This document shows, piece after piece, positions 10,857-21,415 of a stretch of DNA of 64,000 nt. Source of the stretch: Cladorrhinum sp. PSN259 (Eukaryota; Ascomycota; Sordariomycetes; Sordariales; Podosporaceae); the NCBI GenBank assembly GCA_033725935.1, contig MU867088.1, forward strand, positions 61,827 to 125,826. Reading direction: 5' to 3'. The notes under the pieces were generated by a model that did no database searches, had not been told where the DNA came from, and saw only the letters and a list, made by a program, of their open reading frames with translations. The stretch's first letter is position 1, and every line of letters begins with the position of its first letter. The position numbers and the translations under genes were made by a program.

Positions 10857-12414
10857 TCAAATAACACCAATAGGCTTAGGCACCCACTCCCCTCCATCAA
10901 CCAGAACCCAACTCGGTCTCTCCTTCTCCTCCTTCCCCTTAGCCCCCTCCAACACCCGGCCAAGCTCCTCCCTAACCATCTCTACATCCTCTACACCCAC
11001 CTCCTTTTCTTTGGCTCCCTCCTCCTCCTCAACATCATCCATCCTCTCATCAACTCTCAGTTCCTCCCCCTCCCCATCCAACTCCCTGACCAACCCAACC
11101 GCCCTCCTCATCCCCTTACCATTTATTATCCCCCCATTATTACAAACAACATCAACCCCCCTCAACACCATCCCCTTGTCCTCTTTCTCAAACACTTTCA
11201 GTCCAGCCCTGAAAACCCTTCTCCGCCTCTCATCCTCCTCGTTTAAATAGCGCACCAACAACTCCCTGCACCTCTCTTGCTTACTCTTTTTGACATCCTC
11301 CCGTCCTCCGTACATCTTTTCAACCGCCACCTCTTCCAAGTCAAGTGATAAAGGACCAATACCAACCCAGTAATACCCCCACATCCATTCCAACCCCTTT
11401 TTGGCAGCCACTCGGAGTCTGCTGAGGGAGGGTAGAGTCTCGTGGGTGGCTTGGTGGCGCAGTTCGACAAAGGTAGCGGGCAGGCCGACGGATTTGGCGA
11501 CGTCGTACATTGATTGCTTGCGGAGTTTTTCTTGGTGTGAGTCTAGGAGGCCTGTTACGAATCTGTTTGGGTGTCAGTTAGCAGTTGATGATGATAATAT
11601 CGCCAGTTAGTAGTGTGTGTGTGTCTGTGTGTGTGTGTGTGTATTTGTGGTAGCAGCGGTAGTATATAACCACCATAATGATAAAGGCCAGACCGTAGAT
11701 GATGTATCCTCGTTCATGATGAATACGATCAGCACGGTATGATGCTCAACAAACCATAATGCTGTTTTATCTTCCTCATGAGTAGTACCACTACCGCCAC
11801 CACATCCAATGCAGAAAAAACAAGAATGAAAACAAAATAATACAAAAATGTATCAGGGGAAGGAAGGGAAACAGAAAGGAAATATTAATCTCATACCTAG
11901 AAAAAGCAGCACTGTACGCCGCCCTGACACTATAACTGCTTCCCCCCATTATACTATTCCCCCCTCCTATCCCCCCCGTGAAATCATCATCGCTCAGAAT
12001 CGCGGCAGTCAGCAGCGCCGTCGACTCTACAATGTGCGGGCAGTTGCCTCTGTGCATCCACATCGACACGCGCGAGACTGCTTTTTGCTTTTCGATGTCT
12101 TCTAACCCCCTCCTTCTCTTCCTCATCTCATCCTGGTGACGCTTTTCTTCTTCTTCATCGTCTTTTAGTACTGTTATTGTTGTTGTGTTTCTTTGAAGTT
12201 GGTCTGCCTCCTCGCCTTTCGCAGCGGAAGAAGAAGAAATCAAAAGGTTTGAGGAGGAGGAGGGGGCGTTGGTGGTAATAAGAGAGGAGGACGACAACAA
12301 CGACGTCGACGTCGTCGTGTTGTTGTTGCTGTGCCGATGATGAGGGTAAAACTGTCTCCTGACGAGTAGTAATTCCTCTTTATTGCGCCAGGGCGTGAAT
12401 ACGTAGTGAACCAT
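10857..12414 (-). CDS. las1: LAS1, pre-rRNA processing endoribonuclease
   Basis: Las1 cuts the ITS2 spacer of pre-rRNA during 60S subunit maturation, working with the Grc3 polynucleotide kinase in the nucleolus. Exons are 11897-12414 and 10857-11562, giving about 407 aa. The intron (11563-11896, 334 bp, GTATGA donor, AACAG acceptor) is long for this genome and contains a (GT)n run. Joining gives AAFSR-FVTGLLDS, as expected for the family. The start MVHYVFTPWRNKEELLLVRRQFYP is the conserved N terminus. The HEPN nuclease motif R-x4-H is RHQATH at residues 208-213. A low-complexity Asn/Ser/Thr and acidic insert occupies roughly residues 28-90, and the C-terminal part has Glu-rich segments and ends with a conserved WVLVDGGEWVPKPIG motif. 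Confidence 0.93.
11612..11643. repeat. (GT)n microsatellite in the LAS1 intron
   Basis: A nearly perfect GT dinucleotide run with one interruption (TCTG) lies inside the 334-bp LAS1 intron and contributes to its unusual length. Confidence 0.9.
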
Positions 12415-13073
12415 ATTTTTTTCTTTCCTTCTTTCAACGGTAATTGTGAGTCAAGTTTTTTTTTTTTTTTTTTCCGAGTTAAAGTAAAAGTTTTGATTTT
12501 GGTAAGGGAAGGTGTGAGAGGCCGATGATGAATGAGCGTTTCCTGGACTTGGTGTGATTGTTGAGGATTTTGGGTGTTGAAAAAGTTGGCGTTTTCAAAA
12601 TTTGCGACCACCACCAAAAATGACTTTTTTTTTCTTTTGGAGTTTATTATGGTGCTTGAGAAGTGAGAGTTTGTGTAAAATTAACAACACACAGCAACCA
12701 GCGCAATGATATTTGTCGCATAAAGTAAATACTAACGAGCAATTTAAATATCTATAAGAGTGTTTTCGAATTTATGGTTTCGCTCCTAGTTTTGAGCGAA
12801 ATTGTTGATTGTCTCCGCATGCATCTCAGCTTGAAAAAAACAAGAGGACTTCGACTCTGCTCACTGCTAATTTCGCCATCTCAACAAGCATGCAGTATCT
12901 TGAGGTTCAAATCTTTTGCAATTGATCAGACAAGACCATTGTATTTTTATCTATCCTCATTTCATCATCCAGTCCAGCCATTTCAGTATCTTAGGGCACC
13001 GCCAGACTTGGCACCCATTCTTTTATTTTCTCTTCTTCATTTTCATTCATTCATACATGCCTCGTTTACAAAT
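12415..13073. other. Intergenic, LAS1 upstream and LYS9 downstream flank
   Basis: A poly-T tract of about 18 bases lies around 12454-12472 just upstream of the LAS1 start. ORFs in this stretch are opened by low-complexity sequence or run into the LYS9 antisense strand. No gene is recognised. Confidence 0.55.
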
Positions 13074-14518
13074 TCAAGAAATGGTCTTCTCAACCATAGT
13101 AATCCCATGCTTCTCCTCCAACTCCTTCATCAGCGGCTCGCAAATCTCCCAGCTCATAGGCGCAAGGATTCCCTTGCCAGAAATCTGCCCGCTCAGAACC
13201 TGCTTGACAGCGACAGCGCAGGGTACACCGACAGTCTTGGCCATGGCCGAGTACCCGTTCGGCACACCGAACTCGCACAGAGTAGAAGTGCGAGTCTCGC
13301 GGCTGCCGTCGGCGTGTTCAATCTCAAACTTGTGCTGAAGCATCACCAGGTCCCTCTCGTTCTCCTCGTACTGCATCTTCTTCTCCAGCGTGGCGCACAG
13401 CGTGTCAAGAGGGTTACCCTTGGGAGTGATGGTCTCGTCCGAGAACAAACCGATCCACTTGAGACCGGAAACGATCCGCTTCTTGTCCTCCTCGGACTCG
13501 AAAGAAGCCTTGGAGAGGATGGTAGCCTCAAGATCAGCAGCGGAAGAAGAAGGAGCGCCGATGACGGCTTGAGTGGCTTCCTTCCATGAAACAGGCTTTG
13601 ACAGGATATCAAGGGGCGACTCATCGAGGAAACCAATATCTACGAGAACCTTGATGAACTGAGGGAAACCCTGGTATCTGAGAGTGCCACGGACGACGGT
13701 CTGGGCCTCAGGAATGTTGTAGCACTCCTTGTAGATGGTGGAGTCGCGGTTGGGGTAGGCAACAAAGGCGAAACCGGGGTAGATGAAGTAAGGCTTAGCA
13801 GTCTTCATGAGGTCCTTGCCCTGGACCTCGACAACGTCTCCATCCTGGCACCACTTGCCGGTATTGCGAAGGGCAAGGAGCACACCGCGCGAAGACCAAG
13901 AGAACTTGTATCCAAGCGGGTTATCAGAGTCTTCGGGGGCCGGGAGACCACCGCAGTATGAAAGGAACGACAAAATCTTTCCGCCGGCCTTGTGAACCTC
14001 ATCAATGGTCTTGATGGCGTAGAGGTGGTCGATACCGGGATCGAGACCGATCTCGTTCATGACGGTGATGCCGGCAGCCTTGGCCTCTGCATCAAGCTCG
14101 AGCATGGCGGGGGAGACATAGCTGGTTGTGACGACGTTCTTCTTGTTGCGAATTGCAGACTTGATGACGGTCGGGTGGAAGGTATAGGGAATCAAAGAGA
14201 TGACGAGGTCGTGCTTGGCGACCTCGGCGTCGAGGGCGGCATCGTCGGTTACGTCGAGGGAGATGGGGTTGGCGTTCTTGACCCCCTGAGAGAGCTTCTG
14301 GGCCGAGACGAGGGTGCGGCAAGCGACGGTAACCGGAATGCCGGCGTCGCTGAGCACGTCGAGAGTCGGGCGAGTGACGAAGCCCGCTCCGAGCATAAGC
14401 ACTGAGCTGTGAAAGTGGCGGCAAAGTTAGCATCATCATGAGTTTACGGAGAGCTATCAAGTGGAAACGGAAGGGAAAAAGGTGGGGGGGGGGAAACAAC
14501 ATACTGTTGGGAAGCCAT
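13074..14518 (-). CDS. LYS9: Saccharopine reductase (saccharopine dehydrogenase, NADP+, L-glutamate forming)
   Basis: This enzyme condenses alpha-aminoadipate semialdehyde with glutamate to saccharopine using NADPH, the penultimate step of the fungal alpha-aminoadipate lysine pathway. Exons are 14505-14518 and 13074-14406. The 98-bp intron has a GTATGT donor, GCTAAC branch site and CACAG acceptor. The product is about 448 aa, the normal length. The 14-nt first exon encodes MASQH and runs into VLMLGAGFVTRPTLDVL, the Rossmann nucleotide-binding turn GAGFVT near residues 11-16. Other family blocks are NVVTTSYVSPAM, NEIGLDPGIDHLYA, SYCGGLPAPEDSDNPLGYKFSWS and GTLRYQGFPQF. No targeting signal is present, so it should be cytosolic. 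Absence of this pathway in animals is established knowledge. Confidence 0.96.
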
Positions 14519-15392
14519 TGTTTCCTGGTTTGTGTTTGGGGGTATCCTTTTCCAAGGAAATTTTATTTTGGATAGCTTCTTATTCTTCTTCTCCCAAATA
14601 AACTAAACTAAAGAAAAATAAATTTTGAGTTTTGGACGTATGCCTTTGACTCACTCACCGGGCACCGCTTATTCTTTTTGCATGCAACATCCGGGACGGT
14701 ATCGGCTCCTCACCAACCCGTCCGATAACGGCACTTGAGAGAGACAGCGAGGCGATATTTGCATCTCTTTTTTTAGTGAGGGGCAAAAAACCAAGCTTGC
14801 ATGGCGGGGTAGCTGTTGCAGGTAGCAGTATAAGTCACAATTCAGCCATCTAATTGGTCAAGAGTCAAATCCTCGATTCTGATTGGAGTTGCCCGTCAGC
14901 ACTATTTTGGTTGTTTGCAAACCCCTGAATTGACTCAGATGATGATGATGATGATGATAGTAATGATGATCAAGTATCTTATTCTTGACCAAATAATTTA
15001 ATTGATTTCTTTCCTTTCCTTCCTCCCAAAGGGTTTTGAAACCCATATACCGAATAATTGCTATCTGGTATTTGTTGCCCCATTTAATATTTTGAGGGCA
15101 TGTGTGGCCCAAACCATCCATCTTTTATGCTTTCCTTGATCCGTTTCCCTCACCACAAATTGTTTGTCCGTCAGTCAAACCCTTTTGACTTTCGACCATG
15201 ATGCTCCCAACCAACCAAAACTGCAAATGCGATGCGTGAACAAGTGGGAAGAGAGAATAAATAACAAAATGCTGACCCAAATGCGCCCCAACAGCAAAAC
15301 CCAAAATATCCCGGGTTGCTCAAAACAAAACAAAATATGATGCTGTTCCCACGCTATGCAATGTAATACAGAAGAAAAAGAAGAAAAAATTA
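14519..15392. other. LYS9 upstream region and 3' flank of the next gene
   Basis: No gene is recognised. A GAT trinucleotide run lies at about 14938-14958. The first 300 bases form the LYS9 promoter region; a copy of TGACTCA (the AP-1/Gcn4-type core bound by Cpc1-like activators of amino-acid synthesis genes) occurs at 14648-14654, about 130 bp upstream of the start. A second TGACTCA lies at 14932-14938, beside the GAT run. Confidence 0.55.
14648..14654. promoter_or_regulatory. Possible Cpc1/Gcn4-type site (TGACTCA) upstream of LYS9
   Basis: TGACTCA is the palindromic-type core bound by Gcn4/Cpc1 bZIP activators in cross-pathway control of amino-acid biosynthesis. It sits about 130 bp upstream of the LYS9 start codon, where such a site would be expected. 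A 7-bp match can occur by chance, so this is suggestive only. Confidence 0.5.
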
Positions 15393-16529
15393 TTACTCAT
15401 CATCTTCCTCATTCTCACCATCCTCCTCTTCGTCTTCATCATCACTGACAGGAGGCTCCCAAGCTTCCTCAAGCTTGAGTCGACACTTGGGGACAGGGGG
15501 CTCAGCCCCACCCAAGAGTGAAAATATGGTAGAACGGTGGAGGTCCATCGACGAGTCCGACTTTGGCAGGCTCGGTGGGTCATACAGCCCCAGGCCGTAA
15601 AGAATTTCGCCCTCATCCTCTTCCTCATCCAGCTCCTCTTGAACCTGCACCTGCACTTCTGCCACAGGCTCAACCTTTGCTGGAGTCTGGCTCAGGGGCA
15701 ACGGGAGGGAGCAGATAAAATCTTCGGGCGTAGGCGGGGCCGTATGCTGGTTCAGCATCGCCGAGCTGGTCGGGTACGAGTCCCACCCAACAGAGTCGGT
15801 CATGACGCGCTGAGGAGCTGGTTGATACTGAATCTCCGAGACGTTGCCCGAAGGGCCGTAATTGGCACCAGGAATGGGTTGGAACGCCGGGGCCTGTTGA
15901 GTCTGTTCTGGTTGGGGTGAAAAGACCGGCTGAGCGCTAAAGTTCGAATATGGGAGTGAGAGTGGGGAGAAGCCCTCGGCAGGAGATGTGTAGCCAGAGT
16001 AGATGGCTGGCGTAGGTGGCAGTTGCTGGAAGTTGGCGAGAATCTCGGCCTCGGTGTAAGAAGGATACGAAGGGATGCTCTGCTGCTGTTGGTACACCTG
16101 ATAGTTGGGAGAAGGGTGCCAGCTGACGGGCCGTGCTCGGCTGGTTTGCCTTTCATACAGAGGCTCAGAGTGGGTTTCTGAAGCTGGGGTTGGGAGATAT
16201 GTCGTGTCAACAGCCTGCTGCTGGGGCTGCTGTTGCTGACCGTGATATCGCCCGTGAAACCCCTCCCCGATCAACGTCCTCCTCCTTGACTGCTTGGTCG
16301 ATGATAGAGGGCTGTTGTTGGCGCTCCCTGGTTTGGATATTCTCATGGCGTTGCTGTTGCAGTGCCATTGCTGTTGGCTGTTGGAATATCGCTTGGTGTT
16401 GGCGACTAGTTGCCTTGAGAGTTCGTTGAGCATGTTGTCGACCGAGTAGCCGGCGACGGGGTGCATGTTCATGTTCAAGTTCATATTGTTGGTGTTGTGG
16501 TGGTTGCGGTTGAGGGAAGCATGCATCAT
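15393..16529 (-). CDS. Gln/Ser/Pro-rich protein with conserved acidic C terminus, function unknown
   Basis: The single open frame gives about 378 aa from MMHASLNRNHH at 16529; 27 further codons are open upstream, so an extra 5' exon is possible. The N-terminal region is Asn/Gln/Ser-rich with two short poly-Gln tracts (QQQQPQQQ and QQQQ). The middle is Pro/Ser/Tyr-rich. The C terminus looks like the conserved core: a stretch of Glu/Asp, then ILYGLGLYDPP, a Ser/Leu segment STIFSLLGGAEPP, KLEEAWEPP and a final acidic tail. The GLYDPP and LKLEEAWEPP blocks resemble an uncharacterised protein family I recall from other filamentous ascomycetes. No DNA-binding domain is visible. The gene lies next to an 8-kb gene-free upstream region, a layout often seen for developmental or regulatory genes, which is inference. 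Confidence 0.82.
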   Translation of the reverse strand: MMHASLNRNHHNTNNMNLNMNMHPVAGYSVDNMLNELSRQLVANTKRYSNSQQQWHCNSNAMRISKPGSANNSPLSSTKQSRRRTLIGEGFHGRYHGQQQQPQQQAVDTTYLPTPASETHSEPLYERQTSRARPVSWHPSPNYQVYQQQQSIPSYPSYTEAEILANFQQLPPTPAIYSGYTSPAEGFSPLSLPYSNFSAQPVFSPQPEQTQQAPAFQPIPGANYGPSGNVSEIQYQPAPQRVMTDSVGWDSYPTSSAMLNQHTAPPTPEDFICSLPLPLSQTPAKVEPVAEVQVQVQEELDEEEDEGEILYGLGLYDPPSLPKSDSSMDLHRSTIFSLLGGAEPPVPKCRLKLEEAWEPPVSDDEDEEEDGENEEDDE

Positions 16530-19500
16530 CTTGATGACATCGAGGTGGTTTAAAGAAGATGGTGGGAGAGAGGATATCAGGCTGCTGATATAAAAGAATA
16601 AAAAAGACACCTCGGACAGGGAAGGTACTAGTCAGGGGTGTGCTTCTTGTGAAAAAGTAATATTAAGAGCACATCAAACCTAGTTTGGGAAAGGAACATT
16701 GTGTCTTGTCATTGCTGGCGTGGAGAGGGAGATAATAACGAGAAGCCAAACCGGTGCCGCTTTGGCATGCTGTGTGCGAGACTGCGTGTCAACCGAGCTT
16801 GTCCATGACTTTTGGTTTTCAAGGCCTGCGTCATATGTACGCGCAGGGATTGTTTAGCCTACCTGACCCTTGGAGAGGGTCTGGGTCTGATGAAAGGGTT
16901 TCGGCCTCTTGTCCAGCTGCAAGGCCGCCGGAGGTGGTATGGATGGGCGGATGGGGAACAGTTGGTCAAGACGGTTGATGAGGAAGAGGAGTGTGTGTGG
17001 TTGCAGGGGCAAAAAGCCAAACCTCCATTCCTCGAGCCGTGGGTCGTGGGTCTTCGTGGGTCATGCTTGGGCCATGGAAGTGGCTGGTCGTGTGTGTACC
17101 GACGCAGTAGTGCGTAGAATATAGTCTAGCGGAAGGATGGGATGGGATGTCCGGGAGCGGGTGGGCGGTCAAGCGGAGCAACACCAAAGTCGCAAAGTAA
17201 CAAAAGTAAAAGTGAATGAGGCGGAACGGTACCTGTCTAGCGTCACCCGTGGACGGTACGGCAACCTTGCACAAATGATGTGGATAAAATTGTGTTGAGA
17301 GAGCGCCGCAGTTGGACCGCCCCCTTCCACGCCATCCACCATCCATACCTACCCATCCATCCACGACCCTGGCTTGTGCCAGTCCCTTCCCTTCTCAGCA
17401 TGTCAGAGCGAGGTCACCACCTGGCAGACGCCAAAACAGGCGCCAAATGGAAAGACCCCGGCATCCATTGCATTCTCAATGGCCGGGCGGCTGAGTGTGA
17501 GAAACAAGCAGCAGCATCAACATAACACAGCAGCTTGCAGCACACGGCCTTTTGGGTGTGCTAAGGTATCCTTGTACCTTCTTACCCGCTTGCGGCTTGG
17601 GGTGCTGAAAGGTTGCGGAGAAGAAGCGTGGTACGGGGATGCACTAACAAGACCTTCGGTTTTCGTACCACAGACAGAAGAGATGCGGATTACGGAACAC
17701 AGGAGAGTTTAGCCCGCCCGCCCGCCAAGGGAGTGCCATTATTACTTTGTTGATCGTCTCGCGAAGGGGGCAACGGGGGTTCAACGGGTTGCATGCGTCA
17801 GACAGATAATCGGACAGGCACTTTCCAGGTCGGGTGCAGTGACTGAAGTGACTGAGAGTGATATCCATGAGAATGAGAAGTGATGAGATGTTGTTCCATA
17901 ACACGAAGGTTACGGAAAGGGGGAGGCTAGGCCGTTCGGTACCACGGGGTGACATTGCAAAAAGAAAAGAAGAAGAAGAAAAAGAAACCCATACCGTCTC
18001 CACTATCCCTTCTTCGGCTTCTGAGGAGTTCGTTCTTCACGACAAGACAGGCTTGCTGGCTGACTGTGGGGACAGTGCGGGTGGTTTTGAGCCCCACGCA
18101 CATCCTGAGTGATTGATGGTGAGGGATAAGGGATCACCTATTGGATGCGCCCACACCCTCCTCCCGACTGGGGTGGGCTGTTGAGAGCGTCCCGAGACTC
18201 AAGCGGACACACGGCAGGTGCCATCAACAGCTTGATGAAAGGAATGGATGACCAGAACCGGTTTAGGCAAGGGACCCCGTTTGTTGTGCCGTGGCTTCTA
18301 GGCGTACGAAAGAGAGGAGGGGTGGGCGAGACAGACGGGAGGGGGGTGTGAAGGTCAAATGGGCTAACAGCAACGCCCTGCTTGGAAAAAGAAAGCATCG
18401 GCGGCGCGGCTCACTGGTCGAAACAGCTCCAAAGTCACACACAACCACTGTCCATGGTGCTGCCGGTGCTGCCCGCCCGCAGATTGGGTACCTAGCTTTG
18501 TCCTTCCGTGCCACAAACGCACCCAATCCAAGACGACCATCAGCACCCTTCCATTGCAGCAAAAATGGAAAGATACATAATAACAGACTCGAAATGTCGT
18601 TCGGTGGTTTGCCCATCCATGCATGTCTGTCTGAGTCCTTCCTGAGCCACCGGAACGCCAACAGCAGCCGGGGCTCGGGCTCAGGCTCGGCCAAAATGGC
18701 ACATTCCCAAGGTTGGCCTGGCATGGTGAGCAGCAGAAGCGCTTGCAATTTGCGAGAAAGCAGCACCAGCACGAGGAGAAACAAAAACAGGAGCTGCGGC
18801 GTTTCTCATCCAAACCACCACGATGGAACCATGGCACTGTGAACACGAGACCCAGCTCATCAGATCGGAGTCCTGTGCTGGCGACGATCCTGATCACATC
18901 CCCCATGCCAGCCCAGACTTTGATTCTTCCGTGGTAGTGTAGAGCTGAATCGGAGCATTCATCATCATTGTCGCGTCGCGAGTGCTGTTAGCGGCTAAGG
19001 CACTGCCTCAACTGTTTCTCTATCTCCTGCTTTGCCTATCAAAGTGTGCTGCATGGCTTCAAGTCTTGGGATGCATCATGTTGTACAATGACGAGTACGT
19101 TTTTAGCAAGTTCGGTTTCGTCGGCTGCGCAAGATAGGTGGCGGCGGGCTTGGTGGGAAAAAGTCTCGACGTAAAAAAGGGCTGGCAAGGAGAAAAAAGG
19201 AGTGAGGTCCGCTGACTGGCGGGCATAGACAGGCATCTGCTGTCGAAACATGGCAACGGATTCCTACCGGATCCTCATCAAAACCAAACCAGACTGCGGG
19301 GATTTTGCTGGATGATGGATTCAGGCTGCGCGAGGAGGGGCGTGTAAGATTGGATTAAGTGGTGAAAATGTTGCTCGGGCCATGTGACAGAGCCAAAAAT
19401 GTCTGGGAAAATTGGTAAAGTGGTTGCTAGTGTACACGTGTATCCTGCAGTTTCAATCAACGTCCATGCCGTGGAAACCCAATGACTGCAGCAGCTGCAA

Positions 19501-19970
19501 GCGAGCAATAATTGGTCGATTGGTCGTCTCAGGGCGGGCAGTTGCCAAATGGGAAGCACGGAAAAACTCTCAAAGTTGAGTGGTGGTAACGTCCCCAATT
19601 TCTGACCCACAACGGAAATCTTGATAGAAGAGGGGGTAGGGGTGTGGGTGTGGGTGTGGAAATCAGGAAAACCGGGCCCCTTAACAGGAATTTGAGCGAA
19701 ATATCGCGATCTTTCGTTAGCACAACTTTGAAATTCCACACCCAGAGCTCCCTGCACCCACTTGGCACGGGTATTGGCATGAAAAAGCCAAGGATTCTTG
19801 GCACCCTGCTGCAGTGGGCCTTCGCTGAGACGTTGGAAAGTGCGACCCATAGACCCATTGTATTTACTGCAGTTCATCATCGAAGGACATTCCACCGAAG
19901 CAGGTTTCTCTTCACCGACGCCTTCCAAGTATCGTACCGAGGCAGGAGAAGATGAAAGGTACTTTGCTTC

Positions 19971-19999
19971 TGGTACCTGCCAGACCGTACCAGGTACCA
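19971..19999. repeat. Perfect 9-bp inverted repeat with GGTACC cores
   Basis: TGGTACCTG at 19971-19979 is followed after 11 bases by its exact inverse complement CAGGTACCA at 19991-19999. It lies in a cluster of five GTAC tetranucleotides within 64 bp (19934-19997). It could form a small hairpin or be a paired protein-binding site; no function is known. Confidence 0.7.
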
Positions 20000-21342
20000 A
20001 AACATGGGGCACTCCATGGCACGCTCCCCACCCAAAAAAAACAAAAAAAAAAAAACAGATCCATCATCAGATCTCCTCACCTTCCCATCTCCACGGTCTC
20101 CAGAAGTTGCCTTTACCAGCAGGTAGGGTAGTTGGCAGGGGTTGGTGGTCAGCAACAGGAGGAGATGAGGCCTTTTTCTCCGATAATCGTCACGCATTTC
20201 CAATTTCCTGATCCTTTTTTTCTCTCTCGCAACCGCCTCGTCCGACACCCTCATGGATCCTGATCCGCATCTATCCACGTCCGGACTCACCATCCAACGC
20301 ATCACTGCAGCAGGTGCCAGGCGCCCTGTGTCAAGGCCAACAGGCAGCAGCTTCGGAGGGGAAAGAGACAGTCCTAAAGTCGTGTGCAGATGTGGTCCTC
20401 GGATCCCATGGCTCGAGAGCAGCAAAAGTGCGTCAATGTCGATCGCGAATGAGCTGCTTCTTTCAGGGTACCTTCTTAGGTTTCCAGGAGAGAGGTGATC
20501 TCCACATCAAACAACAATAGACTCGGCGGATCTTGATAGAAAAACAAACCGAAACCTGATTCGCCGCATCGACAGCCGAGCGACCCAGAAGCGGGCTAAG
20601 ATCGCAACCTCCCGGCACCCATCAAACCCCGCCATGGACTATTTTCAGTCCCTGTGGCTGTCTTATTGGTCCAATTAAGTACTTGCATGGGAGGCGGTCG
20701 CAGCACGCGCAAAGCAACCACACCACCACCCTCAGCCTCCTCCGCAACAAGTGGGACATATTTCCGCCTTGTAGCAATCAGCAGCGTCGAGTCAGCAAAG
20801 ATGCCAATGCATGTCCTTGGTGACGACGCCAATGCAGGCGTGTCCCTCCAGTCCTCGTAATCAAGGTAAAGTGTGCAATCGTGAGCTATTATCTGGAGAA
20901 TATCATGAACAGACTGAACACAAATGCGCGGGAGAGTACTTCGTACCAGGCCGGTATGGTACGTGCTGACGACACGTTCAAATAACACCCTGTGGTCAAG
21001 GTCATTTGGCGGGTCAAGCGCCGATCTGCATCCTGATGAAGTTTGCGTTCGCTTCCTGCTGTGATGGGATGAGTAAAGTACCTATACTCGATTCGGGAAA
21101 AAGGTACCACGGCGCATACGCTAAGCGGGACTGGTGGCTTGTCGAGTGGCCGAAGCACCCGTTCCTGATACTTTCAAGGAGCTCTGGGAAGCGTGGAGTG
21201 GGGGACGCTGATGCTCTGGGCGGCGTCTGGAGAAAAAACACGGATTCAGGAATGGATTGTCTCTGTTGCATGGTCCGCTCTACAACACCCTGGCCGGACG
21301 GTATTCGTTTCCATTCACCGCTCGGGCCCGGATATTGCGATG

Positions 21343-21415
21343 GTTTTTTTTTTGGGGGGGGGGGGGGGGAGGGGGTTTTTTTTTTTAAAAAAAAACAACC
21401 AAAAAAAAACAAGAC
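21343..21415. other. Block of consecutive homopolymers, probable sequence artefact
   Basis: T, G, G again, T and A runs of 5-16 bases follow directly on each other. This resembles the corrupted sequence beside the assembly gap near 10.4 kb and is probably a low-quality join rather than real DNA. Confidence 0.6.
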
